A stretch of DNA of 64,000 bases, from NCBI GenBank assembly GCA_039696685.1, contig CP155566.1, positions 930,001 to 994,000 of the forward strand. The letters run 5' to 3'. Origin of the DNA: Vibrio sp. CDRSL-10 TSBA (GTDB taxonomy: Bacteria; Pseudomonadota; Gammaproteobacteria; Enterobacterales; Vibrionaceae). Of this stretch, positions 9,378 through 20,330 are shown piece after piece. The translations under genes were made by a program, and so were the position numbers. Under the pieces are notes generated by a model. That model was given only the letters and a program-made list of their open reading frames with translations. It was not told where the DNA came from and did no database searches. Within the stretch, counting starts at the first letter, position 1; each line of letters starts with the position of its first letter.

Positions 9378-12300
9378 ATGCATCAATTTTTCAAGCGATT
9401 GCTATTGCCTCTCGCCGTAGCCGTTGTGACTCAGACTTCCATCGTATATGCAGAGGGCATCCGCCTGATCGGACCTGGCGGTGAAGTGCAATCCGAGCCT
9501 CAATTCAGCGAACAGGTCGTTCCTGCTCGCACCTCAGAGGCTGCGCCTTCTTCTGTACGTAGCCAACAGACGGCACCTGTCTCGGCCAGGGCGGCCAATA
9601 TTATGCCGTCCGATGAACCTTCGACTTTTTTTGGCCCGACCACAGAGCAGGATACGCTTTGGTCAATCGCCAGCCGGTTACGTCCGTCGCCCAGTGTTTC
9701 TGTGCAGCAGACCTTGCTGGCCATCTATCGTCTTAATCCTCAGGCGTTTGAAAATCAGAACATCCACAGCCTGATGCCGGGCAGTACGTTGCGTGTGCCA
9801 TCGTTGGCGCAGGCACGCAGTGCGACCACTCAGGAAGCGGTCAATGTCATGAACGCGCATCAGGCGCGCCTCAACCAGACTACCGCCCGACCGGTTGCTC
9901 CGGTGCAAATTGCCGCACCGCAAGCTCAACCGACCCCTGCAGCACAGACGGCCACACCTGCGACCACCGCTACCGCACCTGTGACCACCGCAACAGCACC
10001 TGCTGCCACGCCTTCGCCTGTTACCCGCAGTGACGTGGATAAAGTTGAGCAGCAGATTGCTTCATCTGATTCAGAGATGCTGGCGCTGGAAGAGAAAAAC
10101 CATCGTTTGCGTCTGATGCTGGCTGAGATGCAGTCCGAAGTGGATACGCTGAAAAACGAACTGGGTGATGAAAACCGCATCCGCTCTGAAGTGGAAAAAT
10201 TGCTCGATGAACAACGCAGCAAGCAGCAGGAAGAGCAGAAACTGGCGCCATCAACCTGGGACCAGATTCTTTCCAATGGCTGGTTGGTGGGCTTGATGGC
10301 TCTGATCCCGGGTCTGGCGATCGCCTTCCTGGTTCTGATGCTGCTCAATCGTCGTTCGCAAACCGATAGTCAGGAACAGAAACCTGCCGAACAAACTCCG
10401 CCTCCTCAGGCTGAAGCCGCTGCGGTTGTGGCGGGAGACGAAGCCCTGCAGAGTCTGGAAGATGACCTGCTGCTGGATGATGACTTATTCGGTGAAGCGG
10501 ATGACAGCGAACTGACGTTCAGTGATGAAACGGCAGAAGCTGACCAGGCGCAAGATGATATTTTTGCGGATCTGGATGAAAACGATCTCGATTTCAATCT
10601 GGAAGATGAAGACGGTGAAGATCCGTTTGCCGGTATCGACGATGACGGCGATCTGGATACCGACTTTGGCAGTAACAGTGGCATCAGTGTTAACGGCGAT
10701 GAAAAAGCGCTTGGCCTGGAAGAGATGGAGCGCGCGTTGGATCAGGCGGTTCAAGAGCCGGAAGATGATGACGATGCGGTCTTTGATCTCTCAGATGATG
10801 ATGACGATTTAGCTCAGGACGAAATCGAGTCTCTGCTCGGCGATACGGAAGTCGGTGAAGAACTTGATTCCGGTATGTTGGATCAGTCGATGCTCGATGA
10901 CTTGCTCAACAGCAGTGATGAGGAGGATGACGACCTGGCTGCGCTCGATTTTGACAGCCTGCTGGATGAGAACAGCCTCGATGAAGCCAAAGTTACCTCG
11001 GATGAGGAGCTGGAAAGTCTGTTCAGTAACATTGAAGCCCAGGCTGACCTGGATCAGCTTGAAGCGCTGAGCGATGAAGCGGCGCTGCTCGATGAAATGC
11101 TGGATGAGGATCTTGAACTCGACATCGATAGTAACAGCACCGAGCTGCTTGATGAGTTGCTGGCAGAATCAGATGAGGTTTCTGCCCAGAGTGAAAGTGA
11201 CCAACTGCTGGATGAGCTGTTAGAGCAGAGTGGGTCTGAGACGGCGGATGATGCATTCGATATTGACAGTGACAGTCTGCTGGATGAATGGCTGGAGAAA
11301 GAGCAAGAGAGCAGTGCAGTCAGCGAGGACGAACCGGAAGCGTTGACTGAACTGGATGACGGCACTGAATTCTTTGATGAGCTGCTGGAAATCGAGCAAC
11401 AGGCGCAGCAGCCTGAGCCAGAATACAACAGTACCCATTTCAAAAATGATTTGCTGGATGCTGTCCCAGACAACGATCCTTTGCTGGAAGAGTTCGATTT
11501 TGGTGATGAGAGTGATTTCTCTCTCGATAGCGACAGCGATGACGAATTTGAGTTTAATCCGGAGATTGAAGGCAGCGAAAGCGAAGCAGAACCGCAAGCG
11601 CCAGCGGAAGAGCCTGTAGCACCACAAAGCGTCAGCAGTCAGCCTGAACCGGTCGCGAATGAATTTGGCGTTCCTCAGGATGATGATTGGTTACTGGACG
11701 ATCCATTCGGTGCTGATTCGTCGCCCGCAGAGGAAGAAGAACCGCTGTCATCGGCTGACTTTATGGCCGGGTTGGATCAACAACAGCAACCTGAGACAGA
11801 GGCGCAAGCCGAGCCGCAAGAGCCTGAACTGACTTCTGAAGCGAGTTCCGATTCTGCCCCACAAACGGAAGAGTCTGCTCCACAACCTGAAGAGCTTGAA
11901 CCACAAGCTGAAGCGCCGGAACCACAAGCAGAAGACCTGGCTGCGCAATTTGCTGATGCTCAGGCTGAGTCAGACGATGAAGCGTTTGATTTTGATGATT
12001 TAGAGCTGTCGGAATACAGCGAAGCGGATGCCCTGGCTGACAGTGTTGCTGAACCTGACGAATCGGTTGAGGCGCAATCTGAACCGGAAGCCGCCACTGA
12101 GGAGCAAGCTAAGCCTCAACAGCCGGAACTGACTTCTGAAGTGAGTGCCGATTCTGCCCCACAAACGGAAGAGTCTGCTCCACAAACGGAAGAGCTTGAA
12201 CCACAAGCTGAAGCGCCGGAGCCACAAGCGGAAGACCTGGCTGCGCAATCTGCTGATGCTCAGGCTGAGTCAGAAGATGAAGCGTTTGCTTTTGATGACT

Positions 12301-14240
12301 TAGATCTGCCGAAGTACAGCGAAGCGGATGCCCTGGCTGACAGCGTTGCTGAACCTGATGAATCGGTTGAGGCGCAATCTGAACCGGAAGCCGCCACTGA
12401 GGAGCAAGCTGAGCCGCAAGAGCCGGAACTGACCTCTGAAGCGAGTGCAGAGCCTGCCCCGCAAACGGAAGAGTTTGAACCGCAAGCTGAACCTCAATCT
12501 GAAGATCATGAGCCACAAGCGGAAGACCTGGCTGCGCAATTTGCTGATGCTCAGGCTGAGTCAGACGACGAAGCGTTTGATTTTGATGATTTAGATCTGC
12601 CGGAATACAGCGAAGCAGATGCCTTGGCTGACAGTGTTGCTGAACCTGATGAATCGGTTGAGGCGCAATCTGAACCGGAAGCCGCCACTGAGGAGCAAGC
12701 CGAGCCGCAAGAGCCGGAACTGACCTCTGAAGCGAGTTCAGAGCCTGCCCCACAATCGGAGGAGTTTGAACCGCAATCTGCTGATGCTCAGGCTGAGTCA
12801 GAAGATGAAGCGTTTGCTTTTGATGACTTAGATCTGACGGAGTACAGCGAAGCGGATGCCCTGGCTGACAGCGTTGCTGAACCTGATGAATCGGTTGAGG
12901 CGCAATCTGAACCAGAAGCTGCCGCAGAGGTGCAAGCTGAGCCGCAAGAGCCGGAACTGACCTCTGAAGCGACTGCAGAGCCTGCCCCACAATCGGAAGA
13001 GTTTGAACCGCAAGCTGAAGCGCCGGAACCACAAGCGGAAGATCTGGCTGCGCAATTTGCTGATGCTCAGGCTGAGTCAGACGACGAAGCGTTTGCTTTT
13101 GATGATTTAGAACTGCCGGAATACAGCGAAGCAGACGCACTGGCTGACAGCATCTCGGATCCGCAAGCTGAGGCACAGCCTGAAAGCTCAGTACAAGCAG
13201 AGCAGCCAGAAAGTTCCGAAGCCGACGAAGCATATGCTTTTGATGATTTAGAGCTACCGGAATACAGCGAAGCAGACGCCCTGGCTGACAGCGTTGCTGA
13301 ACCGCAAGCGGAGGCAGAGCCTGAAAGCTCAGCACAAGCCGAGCAGCCAGAAAGTGTCGAAGCAGATGAAGCGTTTGCTTTTGATGACTTAGATCTGCCG
13401 GAGTACAGCGAAGAAGACGCACTGGCTGACAGCGAATATGAAACTGAATCAGAGTTCATTTTTGACGGTGACGAAGACGAAGCGTTGTCAGATGAGTTGT
13501 TTGCTGAGCTGGAGCAGTCTTTCGCCGAAGACGGCATGGGTGGCGAAACTGAGCCTGAACCGCGTGGTGATAGTGACAATACGCCATCACCTCAGTCAGA
13601 CAAGACTGCGGCGCGAGAGGAGTTTGACGAGGACGCACTCAATGCGTTGCTTGATGAACAGCCTCACAGTGACAGCTTCTCGTTTGATGGTCCGATTGAT
13701 GCTCAAACTATTGACAGTGCGGGTATGGACATTGAAGCCATGCTGGATATGGGCGGCGAAGACTGGAATGGCTTTAGCCTGACAGCGGACCAGCAGGCTG
13801 ACATCATGGATGATGTGCCGGAAGAAGAGCTGGCGGCCTGGCAGCCGGAAATCCAGAATCAGCAGCCGGAAGTGGAAACTGAAAACTGGGGTAAGCAAGA
13901 AGACATCATGGACTTCGACCCGCAGCAGAATCAGTTTATGACCATTGATGAGCTGATGGCGCAGGTTGAGCGGGAAGATATGGGGCTTTCCCCTGATGAT
14001 GAAGAGCTCAAGCTTGATGTGGGGTTGAATGAGTTTCCGGATGTGATCGGGGAAATTTCCGACATTGATGTCGACAGCAATGCTGAAGCCGCCGGGAAGT
14101 TGGATCTGGCCCAGATCTATATGGAAATGAATGACCATAAAGGGGCGGTGAAGCTGTTGGAAGAAGCGATCGTTGATGGCAGTGATGATATTCGCCGCCA
14201 AGCCAAGCACTTGATCGATGTGATTAATGGCAGGGCTTAA
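9378..14240 (+). CDS. hubP: HubP/FimV-type polar landmark protein with LysM domain and large acidic repeat region
   Basis: 1620 residues. In vibrios HubP sits at the old pole and positions ParA-type ATPases for chromosome origin, flagellum and chemotaxis arrays. An N-terminal signal peptide (about 1-25, ending VYAEG) leads to a periplasmic LysM peptidoglycan-binding domain (about 75-135), a Pro/Ala/Thr linker, a coiled coil (about 215-285), one transmembrane segment (about 300-322) and then a cytoplasmic region extremely rich in Asp and Glu. At least seven copies of a module containing FDDL-L-EYSEADALADS lie between about residues 870 and 1350, encoded by 11.9-13.4 kb of repeated DNA. The C-terminal ~50 residues (KLDLAQIYMEMNDHKGAVKLLEEA...) form the conserved FimV C-terminal TPR-like domain. 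The symbol fimV is an alternative name. Confidence 0.93.
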   Translation: MHQFFKRLLLPLAVAVVTQTSIVYAEGIRLIGPGGEVQSEPQFSEQVVPARTSEAAPSSVRSQQTAPVSARAANIMPSDEPSTFFGPTTEQDTLWSIASRLRPSPSVSVQQTLLAIYRLNPQAFENQNIHSLMPGSTLRVPSLAQARSATTQEAVNVMNAHQARLNQTTARPVAPVQIAAPQAQPTPAAQTATPATTATAPVTTATAPAATPSPVTRSDVDKVEQQIASSDSEMLALEEKNHRLRLMLAEMQSEVDTLKNELGDENRIRSEVEKLLDEQRSKQQEEQKLAPSTWDQILSNGWLVGLMALIPGLAIAFLVLMLLNRRSQTDSQEQKPAEQTPPPQAEAAAVVAGDEALQSLEDDLLLDDDLFGEADDSELTFSDETAEADQAQDDIFADLDENDLDFNLEDEDGEDPFAGIDDDGDLDTDFGSNSGISVNGDEKALGLEEMERALDQAVQEPEDDDDAVFDLSDDDDDLAQDEIESLLGDTEVGEELDSGMLDQSMLDDLLNSSDEEDDDLAALDFDSLLDENSLDEAKVTSDEELESLFSNIEAQADLDQLEALSDEAALLDEMLDEDLELDIDSNSTELLDELLAESDEVSAQSESDQLLDELLEQSGSETADDAFDIDSDSLLDEWLEKEQESSAVSEDEPEALTELDDGTEFFDELLEIEQQAQQPEPEYNSTHFKNDLLDAVPDNDPLLEEFDFGDESDFSLDSDSDDEFEFNPEIEGSESEAEPQAPAEEPVAPQSVSSQPEPVANEFGVPQDDDWLLDDPFGADSSPAEEEEPLSSADFMAGLDQQQQPETEAQAEPQEPELTSEASSDSAPQTEESAPQPEELEPQAEAPEPQAEDLAAQFADAQAESDDEAFDFDDLELSEYSEADALADSVAEPDESVEAQSEPEAATEEQAKPQQPELTSEVSADSAPQTEESAPQTEELEPQAEAPEPQAEDLAAQSADAQAESEDEAFAFDDLDLPKYSEADALADSVAEPDESVEAQSEPEAATEEQAEPQEPELTSEASAEPAPQTEEFEPQAEPQSEDHEPQAEDLAAQFADAQAESDDEAFDFDDLDLPEYSEADALADSVAEPDESVEAQSEPEAATEEQAEPQEPELTSEASSEPAPQSEEFEPQSADAQAESEDEAFAFDDLDLTEYSEADALADSVAEPDESVEAQSEPEAAAEVQAEPQEPELTSEATAEPAPQSEEFEPQAEAPEPQAEDLAAQFADAQAESDDEAFAFDDLELPEYSEADALADSISDPQAEAQPESSVQAEQPESSEADEAYAFDDLELPEYSEADALADSVAEPQAEAEPESSAQAEQPESVEADEAFAFDDLDLPEYSEEDALADSEYETESEFIFDGDEDEALSDELFAELEQSFAEDGMGGETEPEPRGDSDNTPSPQSDKTAAREEFDEDALNALLDEQPHSDSFSFDGPIDAQTIDSAGMDIEAMLDMGGEDWNGFSLTADQQADIMDDVPEEELAAWQPEIQNQQPEVETENWGKQEDIMDFDPQQNQFMTIDELMAQVEREDMGLSPDDEELKLDVGLNEFPDVIGEISDIDVDSNAEAAGKLDLAQIYMEMNDHKGAVKLLEEAIVDGSDDIRRQAKHLIDVINGRA
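11790..13440 (+). repeat. In-gene degenerate tandem repeats of hubP
   Basis: Seven recognisable copies of the block encoding AFxFDDLxLxEYSEADALADS (near 11985, 12280, 12575, 12820, 13090, 13230 and 13375) are separated by acidic PQ/EPQAE stretches. Spacing is about 245-295 bp for the longer units and about 140 bp for the last three. Several copies are nearly identical at DNA level, which implies recent unit duplication or conversion and a length likely to vary between strains. Confidence 0.85.
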
Positions 14241-14295
14241 TCTGTCGCCTGATAAATGAGTGGTATTGCATAGGCAGTGTCATAATTGAGTAAAA

Positions 14296-14323
14296 AAAGA
14301 GGCAACCGGGTTGCCTCTTTTTT
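14296..14323 (+). terminator. Terminator of hubP
   Basis: AAAGAGGCAA / TTGCCTCTTT stem, CCGGG loop and a T-run, 55 bp after the hubP stop; it separates hubP from truA. Confidence 0.85.
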
Positions 14324-14400
14324 CTGTTGATTAGAATTTATCATGCAGAGGGTTTATACTGCCCGCCCTATTTCCCTTAGATGTTTAAGAGAAAAACGAC

Positions 14401-15210
14401 ATGAGAATCGCTCTGGGTATCGAGTATGACGGTACTCACTATTATGGCTGGCAACGCCAACGAGAAGTTAAAAGCGTACAGGAAGAGCTGGAAAAAGCAT
14501 TGAGTGTGATCGCTAACCATCCGGTAGAAGTTCAGTGTGCAGGCCGCACTGATGCGGGTGTGCACGGCACTGGCCAGGTTGTCCATTTTGATACCACAGC
14601 GAGCCGTAAAATGGTGGCCTGGACCATGGGTGCCAACGCCAATTTACCAAAGGACATTGCGGTGCGCTGGGCGAAAGAGGTTCCGGACGAATTTCATGCC
14701 CGATTCACTGCAACAGCACGCAGATACCGCTATGTGATCTACAATCACATGTATCGCCCGGGAATTTTGTCTTCCGGTGTGAGTCATTATCATGGTGAAC
14801 TGGATGCTGAGCGTATGCACCGAGCCGGACAATTCCTGCTGGGTGAGAATGACTTCACGTCATTCAGAGCTGCACATTGTCAGTCACGCAGTCCTTGGCG
14901 TAACATAATGCACTTAAACGTCACTCGTCATGAGCGCTACGTTGTGATTGATATTAAAGCCAATGCGTTTGTCCACCATATGGTGCGTAACATTACCGGC
15001 AGCCTGATTGCTGTCGGTCGTGGTGAGCAGGAGCCGGAGTGGATAGAGTGGTTGCTGGCGGCGAAAGATCGCAGCCTTGCAGGGGCGACGGCCAAAGCGG
15101 AAGGCTTGTATTTGGTCGACGTTGATTACCCGCCGGTGTTTGAGCTGCCTGAAGCGCCGATGGGACCGCTGTTTCTTACCAGAAAGTTTGAACTAACCGG
15201 ATTGGATTAG
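14401..15210 (+). CDS. truA: tRNA pseudouridine(38-40) synthase
   Basis: Isomerises uridines 38, 39 and 40 in the anticodon arm of many tRNAs. 269 residues, the usual TruA size. The catalytic Asp is in [18 protein letters not shown] (about residues 48-65). Start ATG at 14401 with [20 protein letters not shown], the standard TruA N-terminus. It is followed by 161 bp of spacer before accD. Confidence 0.95.
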   Translation: MRIALGIEYDGTHYYGWQRQREVKSVQEELEKALSVIANHPVEVQCAGRTDAGVHGTGQVVHFDTTASRKMVAWTMGANANLPKDIAVRWAKEVPDEFHARFTATARRYRYVIYNHMYRPGILSSGVSHYHGELDAERMHRAGQFLLGENDFTSFRAAHCQSRSPWRNIMHLNVTRHERYVVIDIKANAFVHHMVRNITGSLIAVGRGEQEPEWIEWLLAAKDRSLAGATAKAEGLYLVDVDYPPVFELPEAPMGPLFLTRKFELTGLD

Positions 15211-15371
15211 CTCAAATTAAACAATGTTGTGCGTGGGATAACTGTTCAGGAAATAGGTACAACCAGTTTTTTGTCCACAGTTGGCATTTTCTGTGCTTTA
15301 ATCCACACGCGTTAATGTCGAATAAAAATCTGTCGCAATACGGCGGCAGATGAGAGAGTAAAAGGTCTTGC

Positions 15372-16298
15372 ATGAGCTGGCTTGAGAAGATTTTAGAGAA
15401 AAGCAACATCGGTAGTTCACGTAAAGCGTCTATCCCTGAAGGGGTATGGACCAAATGTACATCTTGTGAACAGGTGCTTTATTACGCTGAATTAGAGCGC
15501 AATCTTGAAGTTTGTCCAAAATGTAACCATCACATGCGCATGAAAGCGCGTCGTCGTCTTGAGTCATTTTTGGATGAAGCAAACCGCTACGAAATTGCGG
15601 AAGAACTAGAGCCGCAAGATAAGCTGAAGTTTAAAGACTCGAAGCGTTATAAAGAGCGTATTGCAGCTGCTCAGAAGAGCAGTGGCGAAAAAGATGCCCT
15701 GATTGTTATGAAAGGCGAGCTGATGACCATTCCTGTGGTTGCCTGTGCGTTTGAATTCTCTTTCATGGGTGGCTCAATGGGTTCAGTGGTTGGTGCGCGT
15801 TTTGTACGTGCTGTTGACGCTGCAATCGAAGCTAACTGTGGTCTGGTTTGTTTCTCTGCCAGTGGTGGTGCCCGTATGCAGGAAGCGCTGATGTCGCTGA
15901 TGCAGATGGCAAAAACCAGTGCGGCACTGGAGCGTCTGACTGCAAAAGGTCTGCCGTTTATCTCTGTGCTGACTGATCCGACCATGGGCGGTGTGTCTGC
16001 GAGTCTGGCAATGCTGGGTGACATCAACATTGGTGAACCGAAAGCACTGATCGGTTTTGCTGGTCGTCGTGTTATCGAGCAGACTGTACGTGAAGACCTT
16101 CCACAAGGCTTCCAGCGCAGTGAGTTCCTGCTGGACCACGGTGCGATTGACATGATTGTTGACCGTCGTGAAATGCGTCAGCGCGTTGCTGGTCTGTTGG
16201 CAAAAATGACTCGTCAGGAATCACCGCTGGTTGTTTCTGTGAACGATGCGCCAAATGAAGAACCATATTCTGTACCAGAAGCGGACAAAAAAGGGTAA
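15372..16298 (+). CDS. accD: Acetyl-CoA carboxylase carboxyltransferase subunit beta
   Basis: With AccA forms the carboxyltransferase that makes malonyl-CoA, the first step of fatty-acid synthesis. 308 residues. The N-terminal four-cysteine zinc finger (CTSC at about 28-31 and CPKC about 50-53) precedes the crotonase-fold domain with [14 protein letters not shown] and SGGARMQE oxyanion-hole segments. Located 44 bp upstream of folC, probably the same transcript (accD-folC-dedD-cvpA-purF). Confidence 0.96.
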   Translation: MSWLEKILEKSNIGSSRKASIPEGVWTKCTSCEQVLYYAELERNLEVCPKCNHHMRMKARRRLESFLDEANRYEIAEELEPQDKLKFKDSKRYKERIAAAQKSSGEKDALIVMKGELMTIPVVACAFEFSFMGGSMGSVVGARFVRAVDAAIEANCGLVCFSASGGARMQEALMSLMQMAKTSAALERLTAKGLPFISVLTDPTMGGVSASLAMLGDINIGEPKALIGFAGRRVIEQTVREDLPQGFQRSEFLLDHGAIDMIVDRREMRQRVAGLLAKMTRQESPLVVSVNDAPNEEPYSVPEADKKG

Positions 16299-16342
16299 AG
16301 TAGTCGCTAACTAAACCAAGCAAAACAATGGTTATACGTTAG

Positions 16343-17611
16343 ATGAAGCAAAACCCAATTCCACAAGCCACATCGCCATTATCGGTGTGGCTTGATTATT
16401 TAACCCATATTCATTCCTCCGCTATTGACCTGGGTCTGGACCGTGTTCAGGCTGTCGCTCAAAAAGCCAATCTCACCAAACCTGCTCCGACAGTGATTAC
16501 TGTTGCCGGCACCAACGGCAAAGGTTCAACCTGTGCGTTGATGGAAGCGATTCTGCTTGATGCCGGATACTCAGTCGGTGTTTACAGTTCTCCCCACTTA
16601 ATTCGTTACAACGAACGTGTCCGAATCAATGGTCAGGATCTGCCTGATGAAAAGCACACTGAAGCCTTTGCGTTTATTGAACAGCAGCGCGGTGACATTA
16701 CGCTTAGCTTGTTTGAGTTCGGTACGCTGGCTGCACTGCGTCTGTTCCAGACGGAACAAGTCGAAGTGGTGCTGTTAGAAGTCGGTCTGGGCGGGCGTCT
16801 TGATGCGACCAACGTGGTCGATCATGATGTGTCGGTGATCACCAGTCTGGCCGTTGACCATGTTGACTGGCTGGGCAGCGATATTAACGTGATTGGCTTC
16901 GAGAAGGCTGGTATTTACCGTTCAGGCAAACCGGCCATCTGCGGTCAGCCGACACCACCTCCTACTGTAGCTGCACATGCTGATGACATCGGCGCCGAGT
17001 TTTATCAGGTCGGAATCCAGTTCAATTACCACAAGACCAGTGACACGACGTGGAACTGGAACAGTGGCTCGTTTGATCTGAGCGATCTGCCGCTACCGAC
17101 CTTGCCGCTGCCAAACGCAGCAACAGCGCTGATGGCGCTGGGCAGTGCTGCGCTGGAGATCAGTGACGTGAATATCGTCAATGGCCTGCGCAATGCGACT
17201 CTGGCGGGGCGTATGCAGCAAATCAGCCACTCACCAACCATCTTACTTGATGTCGCGCATAACCCGCATTCGGCGGAATATCTGGTGTCGCAGTTACAGC
17301 AACGATTCCAGGATCAGACCGTGCATATGGTGGTCGGTATGCTGCACGACAAAGATGTGAAGTCGACGCTGGCGATTCTGAAACCGATCGTGAAGCAGTG
17401 GTATCCGGCCTCATTAAGCGGCCCTCGCGCGGCGACAGCGGATGAATTGTGCCTGACGCTGGATGTTGATCAGGTGCGCTATGCTAACCCGGTAGAGGCT
17501 TTTGAAGCGGCGTTGACACAAGCGCAGGCTGACGATGTCATAGTCGTCGCCGGCTCCTTCCATACCGTCGGTGAAGTGCTGGAGCATTGGCAACAATCCA
17601 ACCCGTCGTAA
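16343..17611 (+). CDS. folC: Bifunctional dihydrofolate synthase / folylpolyglutamate synthase
   Basis: Adds glutamate to dihydropteroate and to reduced folates. 422 residues; Mur-ligase-type P-loop VAGTNGKGSTC near residue 55, the SSPHLIRYNERVRING segment near 80-100 and the C-terminal ligase motif LLDVAHNPHSAEYL near 300. It lies 16 bp before dedD, in the conserved accD-folC-dedD-cvpA-purF order. Confidence 0.95.
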   Translation: MKQNPIPQATSPLSVWLDYLTHIHSSAIDLGLDRVQAVAQKANLTKPAPTVITVAGTNGKGSTCALMEAILLDAGYSVGVYSSPHLIRYNERVRINGQDLPDEKHTEAFAFIEQQRGDITLSLFEFGTLAALRLFQTEQVEVVLLEVGLGGRLDATNVVDHDVSVITSLAVDHVDWLGSDINVIGFEKAGIYRSGKPAICGQPTPPPTVAAHADDIGAEFYQVGIQFNYHKTSDTTWNWNSGSFDLSDLPLPTLPLPNAATALMALGSAALEISDVNIVNGLRNATLAGRMQQISHSPTILLDVAHNPHSAEYLVSQLQQRFQDQTVHMVVGMLHDKDVKSTLAILKPIVKQWYPASLSGPRAATADELCLTLDVDQVRYANPVEAFEAALTQAQADDVIVVAGSFHTVGEVLEHWQQSNPS

Positions 17612-17627
17612 TTCCAAGGGAGTAGAG

Positions 17628-18189
17628 ATGGCAAGTAAATTCCAAAGCCGTTTGGTCGGTACCATTATTCTTGTAGCGGTCGGGGTCATCGTATTACCTG
17701 ATGTGCTCGATGGCAAAAAGCTGCATTACAAGGAAGAGATGACCGCCATCCCCATTAAGCCAGAAACTGGACAGTGAAGTGGAAAAGTTCGAGGTGGTGG
17801 AACCGGTAGAAGAAGATGCGGTCTTGCCTGAAACGCCGGTGGTCGCGATTGCGACCGCTCCGGAGAGCAAAACAGACTCAGCCCCGGAGGCTGAGTCCTC
17901 GCAATCTTTGGTCACCGCAACCCGCAGTGTGGCGGAAAAAAATGAGTATCAGGACAGTGCCTGGTTGATTCAGTTGATGGCGCTCAAGAATGCAGATAAC
18001 GCGAAAAACATGGTCGCGGATCTGCAAAAGCGAGGCTATCAGGCTCATACCAAACAAGAAAATGGTTTTACCCGCGTGATCATTGGCCCGGATGTTTCGA
18101 AAAGTAAGCTGGAAAAACAGCTACTGGAATTAGAAGAAATTACCGGCGCAAAAGGTCAGTTGCTTAAATTTAAACCACTAAACCCATAA
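17628..18189 (+). CDS. dedD: DedD, SPOR-domain cell-division protein (single-base frameshift in this sequence)
   Basis: Inner-membrane septal-ring protein whose SPOR domain binds denuded septal glycan. The ATG at 17628 opens MASKFQSRLVGTIILVAVGVIVLP, one transmembrane segment, followed by an acidic linker and a C-terminal SPOR domain (WLIQLMALKNADNAKNMVADL..., ending LLKFKPLNP). The frame breaks at 17764-17766: GCCAGAAACTGG must read GCCAGAACTGG, giving ...IKPELDSEVEKFEV. Corrected length 186 residues. The shift belongs to the GAAC series described in findings. Confidence 0.9.
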
Positions 18190-18251
18190 GAAAACGTTTG
18201 CGTCGCGTTTTTTTCTGTTAAAATGCGCGCCAACTTAGAATGTAAGAACTC

Positions 18252-18743
18252 ATGAACTGGTTAGATATTGTCATTTTAAGTGTGATTGGCCTGTCTGCGC
18301 TGATCAGTCTGGTACGTGGCTTTGCCAAAGAAGCATTGTCGTTAGTAATCTGGTTCGGAGCTTTTTACATTGCTTCCGAGTACTACGCCAAATTGGCGGT
18401 ATACTTTACTAACATTAAAGATGAAATGTTTCGCAATGGTACAGCAATCGCAGCGTTGTTTGTCGCGACGCTGATTGTCGGAGCTATTGTCAACTACGTG
18501 ATTTCGCAGTTGGTACAGAAGACCGGGCTTTCAGGAACAGACAGAATTCTCGGCGTCGTATTTGGCGCTTTGCGTGGAGTTCTGATTGTTGCAGCAGCCT
18601 TATTTTTTATGGATGCGTTCACCGCATTCCCAAGCTCTGAGTGGTGGAAGGGCTCGCAGCTGGTGCCGGAATTTAGCCGCATTATTGCTCCGTTCTTTGA
18701 ACACTTACAAGCAACATCAAGTTTTCTGTCCGGCGCGCGTTAA
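18252..18743 (+). CDS. cvpA: CvpA family inner-membrane protein
   Basis: 163 residues with four hydrophobic segments; first identified as needed for colicin V production, now linked to envelope homeostasis. The N-terminus MNWLDIVILSVIGLSALISLVRGFAKEAL is typical. It sits between dedD and purF, 34 bp before purF, as in most gammaproteobacteria. Biochemical function of the family is not settled. Confidence 0.93.
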   Translation: MNWLDIVILSVIGLSALISLVRGFAKEALSLVIWFGAFYIASEYYAKLAVYFTNIKDEMFRNGTAIAALFVATLIVGAIVNYVISQLVQKTGLSGTDRILGVVFGALRGVLIVAAALFFMDAFTAFPSSEWWKGSQLVPEFSRIIAPFFEHLQATSSFLSGAR

Positions 18744-18777
18744 GCGCCGGCTATTGTCGCAAATCGAGGATTAGGAC

Positions 18778-20293
18778 ATGTGTGGTATTGTTGGAATCGT
18801 GGGTACAACGCCTGTAAACCAGTCAATTTATGACGCGTTAACGGTATTGCAGCATCGTGGCCAAGATGCCGCTGGTATTTGTACCATCGAAAGCAATCGT
18901 TTTCGTCTGCGTAAAGCGAACGGTTTAGTCAAGGATGTGTTTGAAGCTAAGCACATGCAGCGTCTTCAGGGTTCTGTGGGTATCGGCCACGTTCGTTACC
19001 CGACTGCTGGCAGCTCCAGCGCATCAGAAGCTCAGCCTTTCTACGTAAACTCACCATTTGGTATCACCCTCGCACACAACGGCAACCTGACTAACGCTAC
19101 GGCAGTTCGTCAGAAACTGTTCGAGAAAGACCGTCGTCATGTCAACACAACTTCTGATTCAGAAGTACTGCTGAACGTGCTGGCGCACGAAATCGACACC
19201 GTAAAAGGTAACGTGACTGCGGACGATGTATTCCGTGCCATTGCTAACGTGCACCGTACTATTCGCGGCGCATACGCGGTGACTGCAATGATCATCGGCC
19301 ACGGTATGATTGCATTCCGTGACCCGAACGGTATCCGTCCTCTGTGTCTGGGTAAACGTGAAGTGAACGGCCGTACTGAATACATGGTTGCGTCTGAGTC
19401 TGTGGCTCTGGATGCGGTTGGTTTCGACTTTATGCGCGATGTGGCGCCGGGCGAAGCGATTTACGCGACGTTTGAAGGTGAACTGTTCACTAAGCAGTGT
19501 GCGGATAACCCGGTTTCTGAACCCATGTATTTTCGAATTCGTTTACTTCGCCCGTCCTGATTCATTCATCGACAAAATTTCGGTGTACAGCGCACGCGTT
19601 GAAATGGGCAAAAAACTGGGTGAGCGTATCAAGGCTGACTTCAGCGACCTGGATATCGACGTCGTGATCCCAATCCCTGAAACTTCATGCGACATCGCAC
19701 TGGAGATTGCTCAGGCACTGGATAAGCCATACCGTCAGGGTTTCGTGAAGAACCGTTACGTAGGCCGTACCTTCATCATGCCAGGCCAGCAACAGCGTAA
19801 GAAATCGGTACGTCGTAAGCTGAACACCATCCGTTCTGAATTTAAAGATAAGAACGTACTGCTGGTGGATGACTCGATTGTTCGTGGTACGACTTCAGAG
19901 CAGATCATTGAAATGGCACGTGATTCAGGTGCGAAGAAAGTGTACATGGTGTCTGCGGCGCCGGAAATTCGTTTCCCGAACGTTTACGGTATCGATATGC
20001 CAAGTGCCAACGAACTGATTGCACACGGCCGTGATAACGATGCGATCTGTAAGCAAATTGGTGCTGACGCGCTTATCTTCCAGACACTGGATGATTTGGT
20101 TGATGCGGTACGTGTGGGTAACCAGGACATCGCGAAGTTTGAAACTTCAGTGTTTAACGGCGAATACGTGACCGGCGATATTGATCAGCAATACCTGGAC
20201 TTCCTTGAGTCGATGCGCAGCGACGATGCCAAGACCGAGCGTGAGATTCAGCAAGAGCTGGCTAACCTTGAGTTGTACAACGAAGGCGCTTAA
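18778..20293 (+). CDS. purF: Amidophosphoribosyltransferase (single-base frameshift in this sequence)
   Basis: Commits PRPP to purine synthesis by transferring ammonia from glutamine. N-terminal class II glutaminase domain with the catalytic Cys2 (MCGIVGIVG) and a C-terminal phosphoribosyltransferase domain with the PRPP loop [14 protein letters not shown]. The frame breaks at 19522-19524: TCTGAACCCATG should be TCTGAACCATG, restoring [19 protein letters not shown]. Corrected length 504 residues, normal for PurF. Here the extra base is a C at the A/C junction of GAAC, whereas the other thirteen cases add an A. The gene is followed by a terminator. Confidence 0.94.
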
Positions 20294-20330
20294 GTCTCTG
20301 TACAATCAGCGTTAACTGCGCTTTATCGCG

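Noticed and set aside
12109..13422. 437-residue antisense open frame opposite hubP
   Set aside because: It is a by-product of the repetitive codon pattern of the acidic repeats; composition (Gln, Leu, Pro repeats) is the reverse complement of the real coding repeats.
19500..19560. Programmed ribosomal frameshifting as the cause of the broken frames
   Set aside because: There is no slippery heptamer or stimulatory structure common to the sites, the genes are unrelated, and family members elsewhere are not frameshifted.
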